This document shows, piece after piece, positions 13,863 through 19,649 of a stretch of 19,649 nt of DNA. The position numbers and the translations under genes are program-made. Position 1 is the first letter of the stretch; the number at the start of each line of letters is the position of its first letter. The notes beneath the pieces are model-generated. The model was not told the DNA's origin. It saw only the letters and a list, made by a program, of their open reading frames with translations, and made no database searches. Source of the DNA: Actinobacteria bacterium 13_1_20CM_4_69_9 (lineage in GTDB: Bacteria > Actinomycetota > Thermoleophilia > Gaiellales > Gaiellaceae); NCBI GenBank assembly GCA_001920085.1, contig MNJC01000102.1, positions 1-19,649 on the forward strand, in the 5' to 3' direction.

Positions 13863-14927
13863 ATGGCGCAGGTGCTTCCTGCCGAGCGCGACCTGCGGCG
13901 TGTCATCGGCGACGCCGACGGCGCCGGCGATCGCGAGGTGGACGGCCTCGGCGAGCAGGAATTGCTCGAGCTCTACCGCTCGATGGTCCTGCTGCGCACG
14001 TACGACGAGCGCTCCGTCGTGTACCACCGCCAGGGGCGCATCGGCACCTACGCGATCTTCTGGAACCACGAGGCGATGCAGGCGGGCGTCGTGCACGCAC
14101 TCGACGACGCCGACTGGATCTTCCCCTCGTACCGGGAGTCGGCGATCGGGCTGCTGCGCGGCATGCCGCCTACGACGGTGCTCTCCTGGTGGCGCGGCCA
14201 CCCGGCCGGATGGTGGAACCCGGCGGACTACAACGTCGCGTCGATCTGCGTCCCCATCGCGACGCACGTGCCGCATGCGGCCGGCCTCGCCTGGGGGAAG
14301 AAGCTCAAAGGCGAGCGCGCGTGCGCCGTCGCGTTTTTCGGGGACGGGGCGACCTCCGAAGGCTCGTTCCACGAGGGTGCGAACTTCGCGGCCGTGACCG
14401 GTGCGCCCCTGATCCTGCTCTGCAACAACAACCAGTGGGCGATCTCGACGCCGCTCGAGGCGCAGACCCGCGCCGAGACGCTCGCGGACAAGGCGATCGG
14501 CTACGGGATGCCGGGCGTGCGCGTCGACGGCACGGACGTGCTCGCGTGCTACGAAGCCGCCCGCGAGGCGGTCGCGCGCGGACGCGCGGGCGAGGGGCCG
14601 ACGTTCATCGAGGCGCTTTCGTACCGCAGCGCGCCGCATGCGACTGCCGACGACCCCCGCGCGTACATCGACCTCGACCGAGTCGAGGAAGAGCGCAAGC
14701 GCGAGTGCGTCGGACGCTTCGAGGGCTACCTTCGCCGCGCGGGCATCCTGCACGACGACCTGGCCGAGTCGATCCGCGTCGAGGCGGCCGACGCCATGCG
14801 CGCCGGCATCGCGGCAGCGGAAGCGGAGCCGCCCGCAGACGTGTCGCTGGTCTTCGAGCACGCGTACGTCGATCCGCCGTCGACGTTCGGCTCCGACCTC
14901 GACGAGCTGCGGAGGACGCTTGGCTGA
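13863..14927 (+). CDS. 2-oxoacid dehydrogenase E1 component, alpha subunit
   Basis: Thiamin-diphosphate-dependent E1 alpha of the pyruvate/branched-chain 2-oxoacid dehydrogenase type, 354 residues. The TPP/Mg motif is GDGATSEGSFHEGANFAAVTGAPLILLCNNN split here over residues 160-190 (GDG at 160-162, paired Asn at 188-190). YRSMVLLRTYDER, GTYAIFWNHEAMQ and WIFPSYRESA mark the N-terminal half. It decarboxylates a 2-oxoacid and passes the acyl group to lipoyl-E2 together with E1 beta. The substrate (pyruvate, branched-chain or acetoin) cannot be told from sequence alone. ATG start at 13863; overlaps the E1 beta start by 8 nt. Confidence 0.95.
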   Translation: MAQVLPAERDLRRVIGDADGAGDREVDGLGEQELLELYRSMVLLRTYDERSVVYHRQGRIGTYAIFWNHEAMQAGVVHALDDADWIFPSYRESAIGLLRGMPPTTVLSWWRGHPAGWWNPADYNVASICVPIATHVPHAAGLAWGKKLKGERACAVAFFGDGATSEGSFHEGANFAAVTGAPLILLCNNNQWAISTPLEAQTRAETLADKAIGYGMPGVRVDGTDVLACYEAAREAVARGRAGEGPTFIEALSYRSAPHATADDPRAYIDLDRVEEERKRECVGRFEGYLRRAGILHDDLAESIRVEAADAMRAGIAAAEAEPPADVSLVFEHAYVDPPSTFGSDLDELRRTLG

Positions 14928-15891
14928 GCTCTCGATCGTCGAGGCGATCAACGACGCGTTCCATGTCGAGCTCGAACGCGACCCGTCGGTGATGGTCCTT
15001 GGCGAGGACGTCGGCCGCGCTGGCGGCGTCTTCCGCGCGACGGCGGGATTGCGCGACAAGTTCGGGCCCGATCGGTGCTTCGACACGCCCCTCGCCGAGG
15101 CGGGGATTCTCGGGAGTGCGATCGGCCTCTGCATGGCCGGCTGGCGACCCGTGTGCGAGATGCAGTACGACGCTTTCTCCTATCCGTGCCTCGACCAGCT
15201 GATCACGCACGTCGGGCGCTACCGCTGGCGCACCGGCGGGAAGATGTCGTTCCCGCTCGTCGTGCGGATGCCGTACGGCGGCGGAGTGCGCGCACCCGAG
15301 CTCCACGACGATTCGCCCGAGACCTACTACGTGCACACGCCCGGCGTGAAGGTCGCGATCCCGTCCACGCCGAGCGATGCGAAGGGGATCCTGACTGCGG
15401 CCATTCGCGATCCCGACCCGGTGGTCGTGCTCGAGCCGAAGCTCCACTACCGGACGCTGAAGGGCGAGGTGCCGGACGGCGAGCACGTCGTACCGCTCGG
15501 GAAGGCACGGCTCGCGCGCGAAGGGGACGACGTCACGCTCGTCGCGTACGGGTCGATGGTGCCGCTGTGCGAGCAGGCCGCCGATGTGCTCGAGGACGTG
15601 TCGGTCGAGGTGCTCGACATCCGCACGCTGAAGCCGCTCGACGAGGACGCCCTCCTCGCCTCGGCCGCGAAGACGGGGCGCGTCGTGATCGTGCAGGAGG
15701 CGCCGCGCGTGTGCGGCTTCGCCGCCGAGCTGGCCGCGATCCTCGCCGAGAAGGCGATCCTCGACCTGCGCGGCCCGGTCCTGCGCGTGACGGGTTACGA
15801 CGTGCCGTATCCGTACTGGCAGATCGAGGACGCGTACATGCCTTCGGTCGAGCGCGTGACGGCAGCGGTGCGGAAGCTCCTCGACTTTTGA
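14920..15891 (+). CDS. 2-oxoacid dehydrogenase E1 component, beta subunit
   Basis: E1 beta, 323 residues. Family marks: LSIVEAINDAFHVELERDPSVMVLGEDVG with the conserved acid, PLAEAGILGSAIGLCMAGWRPVCEMQYDAFSYPCLDQL, PYGGGVRAPELHDDSPETYYVHTPGVKVAIPSTPSDAKG and the C-terminal transketolase-like domain with DIRTLKPLDED and VVIVQEAPRVCGF. Start is the TTG at 14920, five bases after GGAGG at 14911-14915 and 8 nt inside E1 alpha; no suitable ATG/GTG exists at the family N-terminus. The long upstream frame beginning at 14638 is a shadow of E1 alpha. Confidence 0.95.
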   Translation: MAELSIVEAINDAFHVELERDPSVMVLGEDVGRAGGVFRATAGLRDKFGPDRCFDTPLAEAGILGSAIGLCMAGWRPVCEMQYDAFSYPCLDQLITHVGRYRWRTGGKMSFPLVVRMPYGGGVRAPELHDDSPETYYVHTPGVKVAIPSTPSDAKGILTAAIRDPDPVVVLEPKLHYRTLKGEVPDGEHVVPLGKARLAREGDDVTLVAYGSMVPLCEQAADVLEDVSVEVLDIRTLKPLDEDALLASAAKTGRVVIVQEAPRVCGFAAELAAILAEKAILDLRGPVLRVTGYDVPYPYWQIEDAYMPSVERVTAAVRKLLDF

Positions 15892-15892
15892 G

Positions 15893-16300
15893 TTGAATGA
15901 CCGCGTCCGGCTCTGGCTCGAGCGCACGAGAGACGGCTACCGGCTGCGTGACGCGGCGACCGAGGAAGTCGTCCGCTACGAGGATCCGCGCGTCCGCGTG
16001 ATCAAGCTCGCGGGCGTCTCGTATCGGCTCGACGCGCTGCAAGACGAGGGCTTCGCACCGGGACGACGGCTCGCCCTCGTCCCGGAGCCCGACAACGAGC
16101 ACGATCCGAACGCGATCGGCGTGTGGGATGCGGACCGCCGCGTGCAGGCTGGATACGTTCCGGCCGAGACCGCCGCGGGAATCGACGCCGACGCGTGGCA
16201 GGCAGTGTCGCTGCTCGAGTTCTACGAGGGCGATCGCCGCGTCGGGCTGCGTCTGCTGCTCGCGCCGAAGGACGCGTGGATCGGAGCGCCGCGCGCGTGA
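15893..16300 (+). CDS. Stand-alone HIRAN-domain protein
   Basis: A 135-residue protein with a TTG start one base after the E1 beta stop. The HIRAN-type core covers about residues 35-100: VIKLAGVSYRLDALQDEGFAPG, LVPEPDNEHDPNAIGVWDADRRVQAGYVPAE. HIRAN domains in HLTF-type helicases bind DNA ends (3' single-stranded in the known case); bacterial stand-alone versions exist but have no settled role. N-terminal 30 and C-terminal 35 residues are not assigned. No helicase is adjacent. Position between E1 beta and a formamidase, with overlap (GTGA) at its 3' end, implies co-transcription with the metabolic genes, an odd context. Confidence 0.75.
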   Translation: MNDRVRLWLERTRDGYRLRDAATEEVVRYEDPRVRVIKLAGVSYRLDALQDEGFAPGRRLALVPEPDNEHDPNAIGVWDADRRVQAGYVPAETAAGIDADAWQAVSLLEFYEGDRRVGLRLLLAPKDAWIGAPRA

Positions 16301-17163
16301 TCCACGAGCTCCCGCACACGCGCGAGACGCTGCACGGACACTTCTCGCGCGGCCTGGCGGCGGTGGCAACGATCGAGCCCGGCGACTCCGTTGTCTTTTC
16401 GTGCCCGAACGCGGGCTGGCGCGTTGCAGCCGGCGAGACGTTCGAGCCACGCGACGAGCAGCTCGACGCCGGTCATGCCTTGATCGGGCCGATCGACGTC
16501 CGCGGCGCGCGCGCCGGATCCACCCTCGTCGTGCACATCGACGAGGTGCGTCCGGGCACGTTCGGAGAGACGTTCGCGCGCGACACGCGCATCGAATGGA
16601 CAATCGACGCGGACGGAGGCACGGCGACCGACGACCGCGGCGCGACCCTCGAGATCGCGCCGTTCCTCGGCGTGATCGGCATGCCGCCCGACGAGGACGG
16701 GATCCACTCGACGCGGCCCCCTCGGCGCTCCGGCGGGAACATCGACTGCAAGGAGCTGGTCGCCGGCACGACGCTGTACCTGCCGATCAGCGTCGACGGG
16801 GCGCACGTGTCCGCCGGTGACGGGCACGCGGCGCAGGGCGACGGGGAGCTGTCCGGCACGGCAATCGAGTGCTTCGTCGAACAAGCGCAGCTGACGTTCG
16901 ACCTGTCCGACCTCGAGCTGCGCACGCCCGTGGCGCGTTCGGCAGGCGCGTGGCTTGCCTTCGGCTTCGACGAGGATCTCGACCTGGCCGCCGAGCAGGC
17001 GATCGCCACGATGCTGGACCTGATGGAGCGCGAGCTCGGGATCGATCGCTCGTACGCGATCGCGCTCGGGAGCGTCGCGGTCGACCTGCGCGTGACCCAG
17101 ATCGTCAACGGCGTCAAGGGTGTGCACGCCGTGCTCCGAGACGACGCGATAAGAATGGTCTGA
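16297..17163 (+). CDS. Acetamidase/formamidase family amidohydrolase
   Basis: FmdA/AmdA-type enzyme that hydrolyses short amides to ammonia and the acid, zinc-dependent in the family. 288 residues from the GTG at 16297 overlapping the HIRAN stop. Hallmarks include VVFSCPNAGWRV, SGGNIDCKELVAGTTLYLPI (about 146-165), then VSAGDGHAAQGDGELSGTAIE, which is the family signature, and a C-terminal helical segment LDLMERELGIDRSYAIAL. The substrate could be formamide, acetamide or a related amide. Its stop shares one base with the lipoyl-domain ATG (TGATG at 17161-17165). Confidence 0.9.
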   Translation: MIHELPHTRETLHGHFSRGLAAVATIEPGDSVVFSCPNAGWRVAAGETFEPRDEQLDAGHALIGPIDVRGARAGSTLVVHIDEVRPGTFGETFARDTRIEWTIDADGGTATDDRGATLEIAPFLGVIGMPPDEDGIHSTRPPRRSGGNIDCKELVAGTTLYLPISVDGAHVSAGDGHAAQGDGELSGTAIECFVEQAQLTFDLSDLELRTPVARSAGAWLAFGFDEDLDLAAEQAIATMLDLMERELGIDRSYAIALGSVAVDLRVTQIVNGVKGVHAVLRDDAIRMV

Positions 17164-17483
17164 TGGCGTACGAGCTGAAGCTGCCCGACCTCGGCGAGGG
17201 GCTGACAGAGGGCGAGATCGCCCGCTGGCTCGTTACGGAGGGGCAGGACGTCGCCGAGGACGATCCGCTGGTCGAGATCCAGACCGACAAGACGACGGTC
17301 GAGATCCCGTCGCCGGCGGCCGGCAAGGTGACGCAGATCCTCGTCGAGGAGGGAAAGGTCGTGCCCGTGGGGACGGTGCTCGTCGTCATCGGCGGCGACG
17401 GCGCGCCGCCGCGCCCGGAAGCGCGGCGGGAAGAGCCGCAGAGCCGCGGCGCGAAGGGCCGCTGCGCGGCGTGCGGCGGCTGA
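17163..17483 (+). CDS. E2 lipoyl-domain part (separate or frameshifted E2)
   Basis: A 106-residue frame opening with the lipoyl domain of a 2-oxoacid dehydrogenase E2: LKLPDLGEGLTEGEIARWLVTEGQDV, then DKTTVEIPSPAAG with the lipoyl-acceptor Lys43 in TDKTT. After about residue 80 it becomes a basic Ala/Arg-rich linker and ends in an out-of-frame tail (RCAACGG, stop at 17481-17483). The acyltransferase core continues in another frame from about 17459. No peripheral subunit-binding domain is seen in any frame between them. Either the E2 is frameshifted and shortened, or two polypeptides are made. Confidence 0.88.
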   Translation: MAYELKLPDLGEGLTEGEIARWLVTEGQDVAEDDPLVEIQTDKTTVEIPSPAAGKVTQILVEEGKVVPVGTVLVVIGGDGAPPRPEARREEPQSRGAKGRCAACGG

Positions 17484-18070
17484 TCGCAGAGCACATGTCG
17501 CGCGCGCATCGCGAGGTGCCTGCGGTGACGTGGGTGGAGGAGTGCGACTTCACGAACGTCGACCTGAAGCGCCTCGTCGGCACCGCGCTGAAAGCGTGCG
17601 CGGAGTCGCTGCAGGAGTTTCCGGAGCTGAACGCCCGCCTCGAAGGCGACGAGATCGTCTACCTCGACCGCTACGACCTCGGCATCGCCGTTCAGACCGA
17701 GCAAGGGCTCGTCGTCCCCGTCGTGCGCAGCTGCGACTCGCGCTCGCTCGACGAGCTGCAGGGCGACGTCGAGCGGCTCGCCGAGGGCGCTCGCGAAGGG
17801 ACGCTCGCGGCGGACGAGCTACGCGGGTCGACGTTCACCGTCACGAGCGCCGGCAAGCTCGCGGGTCTGCTGCAGACGCCGATCGTGAACCACCCCGAGG
17901 TCGCGATCCTCAGCATCGGGCGCATCGCGCAACGGCCGATCGTTCGGGACGGCGAGGTCGTCGCCGCACCGATCGGCTACGTCTCGGTCACCTTCGACCA
18001 CCGCGTGGTGGACGGTGCCCGAGCCGCCGAATTCGGCCTCGCCGTGATCCGGCGGCTCGAACAACGCTGA
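17471..18070 (+). CDS. E2 acyltransferase-domain part (2-oxoacid dehydrogenase)
   Basis: A 199-residue frame that is the E2 catalytic domain. The frame can be read back to about 17459 as PLRGVRRLIAEHMSRAHREVP, the usual E2 core start; the GTG at 17471 is the first start codon. Marks: VEECDFTNVDL, EFPELNARLEG, LGIAVQTEQGLVVPVVRSCD, ITSAGKL-type TVTSAGKLAG, VAILSIGRI and the catalytic DHRVVDG (His177, Asp181). The stretch after VDLKRLV is about 20 residues shorter than in typical E2, where a helix and a connecting loop occur. The catalytic motif is intact, so function is possible. No E3 gene is seen. Confidence 0.85.
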   Translation: MRRLIAEHMSRAHREVPAVTWVEECDFTNVDLKRLVGTALKACAESLQEFPELNARLEGDEIVYLDRYDLGIAVQTEQGLVVPVVRSCDSRSLDELQGDVERLAEGAREGTLAADELRGSTFTVTSAGKLAGLLQTPIVNHPEVAILSIGRIAQRPIVRDGEVVAAPIGYVSVTFDHRVVDGARAAEFGLAVIRRLEQR

Positions 18071-18083
18071 CGCTTCGTCCGGC

Positions 18084-18632
18084 TCAGTCGTGCGGGTTGC
18101 CGGTCTCGTTCAGCTGCGCGCGGATCTCTCCGCCGGGCCAGATCGTCGAGTGGACGTTCGCGTACGCCTTCCCGGCGTCGATCGCGTTGAGGAGCTCGTC
18201 CCACTCGCCGGGTGCGATGCCCTGCGCGGTCGGGCCGATGACATCGCTTGGGCCGAACGTGCCGCTGATCGTCCCGTCATGTGGCCCCGGGCAGCTCTGC
18301 GCCCCCGCCGGGCCGTTGCCCAGATTCGTGCAGAAGAACACCGAGATGCCGCCGATCACGCTCCGCTGCCCGAAGTGGATGTGCGATTGCGTGACATTCC
18401 CTTCGAGGTGCGCGTAGCTGAGCCGCCAACTGACCGACTGCCCATCCTTCGCAACGTCCGCGGTGAAGTCCGCCGTGCCGGTGCTCGACACGGCCGGAAC
18501 CTCCTGGTAGCCGCTCATCGTCGCCGACAGATGGTTGAACCCGGGCCCGGATCCACCTGCCAGCGCGTACGCGGCCACAGCCAGAGCTGCGGCGCCGACG
18601 GCGAGCGCCGCGAAGATGCCCTTTCGCCTCAT
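18084..18632 (-). CDS. Secreted CHRD-domain protein
   Basis: A 182-residue exported protein. The N-terminal MRRKGIFAALAVGAAALAVAAYALAGG is a signal peptide or anchor. The CHRD domain covers about 33-175: LSATMSGYQEVPAVSSTGTADFTADV, then SHIHFGQRSVIGGISVFFC, NLGNGPAGAQSCPG and AIDAGKAYANVHSTIWPGGEIRAQL, matching the usual HIH and N-H-x-x-x-x-P-G-G-E-I-R motifs. CHRD proteins are extracellular with unknown biochemical role in bacteria. Start fixed by AAGGAGG (18640-18646), seven bases before the ATG. Confidence 0.92.
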   Translation of the reverse strand: MRRKGIFAALAVGAAALAVAAYALAGGSGPGFNHLSATMSGYQEVPAVSSTGTADFTADVAKDGQSVSWRLSYAHLEGNVTQSHIHFGQRSVIGGISVFFCTNLGNGPAGAQSCPGPHDGTISGTFGPSDVIGPTAQGIAPGEWDELLNAIDAGKAYANVHSTIWPGGEIRAQLNETGNPHD

Positions 18633-18665
18633 CCCCCTGCCTCCTTCGCTGCCCCGATCTGAGGG

Positions 18666-18701
18666 GGCGCCTCGGCACCGGGGCAGTGGCGCCGAGGCGT
18701 C
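18666..18701. terminator. GC-rich hairpin between thioredoxin-like and CHRD genes, possible terminator
   Basis: CGCCTCGGC (18668-18676) pairs with GCCGAGGCG (18691-18699), extended by a G-T and a G-C pair, with a 14-nt loop. It lies about 35 bases after the stop of the minus-strand thioredoxin-like gene and about 35 bases before the CHRD start. There is no U tract on the minus strand, so a rho-independent terminator is only a possibility; a regulatory hairpin in the CHRD leader is the other option. Confidence 0.4.
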
Positions 18702-18734
18702 AATCTCAGTTACGGGGCGGCGGGCGAGACGGTT

Positions 18735-19067
18735 TTACGCGGCGTCGCCGAGCGCGCCGAGCCTTGGCTCCGTGGCCGCCGAGGCCGGTGCGGGCAGGTG
18801 CCGGGACAGCATCGCCTCGATCTTCGGGGCGCTCGCGCGGCCTTCGAGCCGGTCGACGACCCGCTTGCGCTTGACGAGCACGAGTGTCGGCACGTCCTCG
18901 ACCCCGAACTTCAGCGCGAGCTCGGGCTGGTCGTCGACCTCTACGCGCATGATCCGAACACGCGTGCGCTCCTTGCGCGCGAGGTGAGCGAGCAGGCTCT
19001 CCATGCGGCGAGCGGGGCCCGAGCGCTCGGACGTGAAGAAGACGAGCAGGGGCTTGTCGTCAGTCAA
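18735..19067 (-). CDS. Thioredoxin-fold protein lacking the CxxC cysteines
   Basis: A 110-residue protein of thioredoxin fold. The active-site loop reads FFTSERSGPARRMESL, where thioredoxins have WCGPC: both cysteines are replaced (Ser16 and Ala19). The cis-Pro motif VEDVPTLVLVKRKRVVDRLEGR (Pro60) is intact, and the beta strand VRIMRVEVDDQPELALKFGV matches the fold. So it is a redox-inactive thioredoxin-like protein, perhaps a binding or chaperone module. There is no cysteine anywhere in it. Start is TTG, fixed by the strong AGGAGG at 19074-19079 with a 6-base spacing. Confidence 0.85.
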   Translation of the reverse strand: MTDDKPLLVFFTSERSGPARRMESLLAHLARKERTRVRIMRVEVDDQPELALKFGVEDVPTLVLVKRKRVVDRLEGRASAPKIEAMLSRHLPAPASAATEPRLGALGDAA

Positions 19068-19073
19068 GGTGTT

Positions 19074-19079
19074 CCTCCT
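19074..19079 (-). promoter_or_regulatory. Shine-Dalgarno setting a TTG start
   Basis: AGGAGG on the minus strand, six bases before the TTG at 19067-19065 of the thioredoxin-like gene. No in-frame ATG or GTG lies at a comparable distance, so this decides the TTG as start. Confidence 0.8.
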
Positions 19080-19153
19080 GAGAATGTGAACCGCGGGGGA
19101 GCGGCGCCGTGGTTATCCCCGTTGAACGGCGGGTCAAACTACACTGATTGCAA

Positions 19154-19573
19154 GTGGGCTCCTGGTACTGGATCGGCGTGTGCGCGGGCCTCGGTGTCGC
19201 CGCCGGCGTCTTGCTTGCAGCGGTGTTCGCCGGCACCCGCATCGCACTGACCGCCGCGCTCGTCCTCGCGGCGGGGGCCGGCGTCGCGATCGGCTTCGCG
19301 CTCGGCCAGTGGGACGAGGCGATTGGCGGCGGCGTCGGCGGCGTGCTCGGGGCAATCGGCTCCGCGCAGCTGGTGACAGGAACGATGCGGCGCGGCGGTG
19401 CGCGCTTCGGGATCACCGTCTTCGTCGGCCTGGCGGCGGTCGTGCTCGCCGCGATCGCGTGGATTCCGATCGCCGGCTACCTCGAGGCGGCGCTCGTCCC
19501 CGCCTTCGCCGCGCGCCTGCGCGGTCGCGCGCCCGAGCGCTATGCCGGACTGCGCTCGCTTGCCAGGGACTGA
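19154..19573 (+). CDS. Small membrane protein, unknown function
   Basis: About 139 residues from the GTG at 19154 (TTG at 19148 would add two). Three to four hydrophobic segments: about 3-26, 30-50, a Gly-rich stretch near 55-80 (GGGVGGVLGAIGSAQLVTG) and about 88-113. The Gly-rich AIGGGVGGVLGAIG part may be a helix pair. The C-terminus is basic and soluble. I do not recognise the family. A TACACT at 19140-19145 is 8 bases before the GTG, a spacing often seen for leaderless transcripts, which favours the GTG start. The stop overlaps the start of the next gene. Confidence 0.6.
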   Translation: MGSWYWIGVCAGLGVAAGVLLAAVFAGTRIALTAALVLAAGAGVAIGFALGQWDEAIGGGVGGVLGAIGSAQLVTGTMRRGGARFGITVFVGLAAVVLAAIAWIPIAGYLEAALVPAFAARLRGRAPERYAGLRSLARD

Positions 19574-19649
19574 GGCGACGGCCGCCAAAAAAGTCATTCT
19601 CATCGTCATCGACGGCCTGACGCCGTCGGTGTTCGAAGCGGCGGTCGGG
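19542..19649 (+). CDS. Alkaline phosphatase/phosphodiesterase-like protein, 5' part
   Basis: Truncated by the window end. From the ATG at 19542 (or TTG at 19560) the frame reads KKVILIVIDGLTPSVFEAAVG. The VILIVIDGL segment is the metal-binding first strand of the alkaline-phosphatase superfamily (type I phosphodiesterase, nucleotide pyrophosphatase, sulphatase-like). Only about 36 residues are seen, so subfamily and activity are open. It overlaps the 3' end of the membrane protein gene and is probably co-transcribed with it. Confidence 0.65.
   Translation, partial: MPDCARLPGTEATAAKKVILIVIDGLTPSVFEAAVG

Noticed and set aside
12930..15134. Long 734-codon open frame on the minus strand
   Set aside because: It is antisense to the PadR, hydrolase and E1 genes, shows no recognisable domain and has the Arg/Ala-rich, low-complexity look of a GC-rich shadow frame.
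17453..17473. Programmed -1 ribosomal frameshift joining the two E2 pieces
   Set aside because: No classic X XXY YYZ slippery heptamer is present in the right frame, and the missing subunit-binding domain is not explained by a frameshift. An error or genuine split is favoured.
18666..18701. Reading the inverted repeat as a mobile-element end
   Set aside because: There is no transposase, target duplication or second copy in the window, so a terminator or leader hairpin is simpler.

Overview
The window is GC-rich bacterial DNA (high by eye, not counted) with tightly packed genes, many GTG and TTG starts and many start/stop overlaps. This, together with PadR and TetR regulators, a PaaABCD cluster and CHRD and PepSY secreted proteins, suggests a high-GC actinobacterial lineage; soil Thermoleophilia/Gaiellales-like is my inference only. 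I saw no rRNA, tRNA, CRISPR array, insertion sequence or phage genes.

Layout. (1) 1-2302: the 5' part of an HtrA-type protease; a PaaG-like enoyl-CoA hydratase/isomerase; a small lipoprotein; a DUF4389 membrane protein. (2) 2229-5526: a minus-strand operon of a PepSY protein, a secreted protein of unknown family and a small Rdx-family (SelW-like) redox protein. The Rdx protein's CxxC motif reads Cys-x-x-TGA, and a SECIS-like hairpin follows directly. It is almost certainly a selenoprotein that ordinary gene callers would miss. Divergent from this operon is an OmpR-type response regulator and histidine kinase pair. (3) 5570-8450: an alpha/beta hydrolase, a DUF1697 protein, a secreted protein of unknown family and a DRG/Obg-like GTPase with a TGS domain. 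(4) 8447-11269: the phenylacetyl-CoA epoxidase operon paaABCD on the minus strand, divergent from a TetR regulator. A perfect 20-bp palindrome lies between them and resembles the PaaR operator. (5) 11251-12485: a VOC/glyoxalase protein and a diacylglycerol-kinase-like lipid kinase. (6) 12493-18070: a tightly coupled plus-strand run of PadR regulator, secreted hydrolase, 2-oxoacid dehydrogenase E1 alpha and beta, a stand-alone HIRAN protein, an acetamidase/formamidase and an E2 split into lipoyl and acyltransferase pieces in different frames. (7) 18084-19649: a secreted CHRD protein, a thioredoxin-fold protein without its cysteines, a small membrane protein and the start of an alkaline-phosphatase-like gene.

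The most notable item is the UGA-containing Rdx gene at 2229-2462 with its hairpin at 2391-2409. Next are the split, shortened E2 and the HIRAN and formamidase genes embedded between E1 and E2. The Paa functions (PaaG at one end, PaaABCD in the middle) point to aerobic aromatic-acid breakdown through phenylacetyl-CoA, and the E1/E2 genes point to 2-oxoacid oxidation feeding acyl-CoA metabolism.
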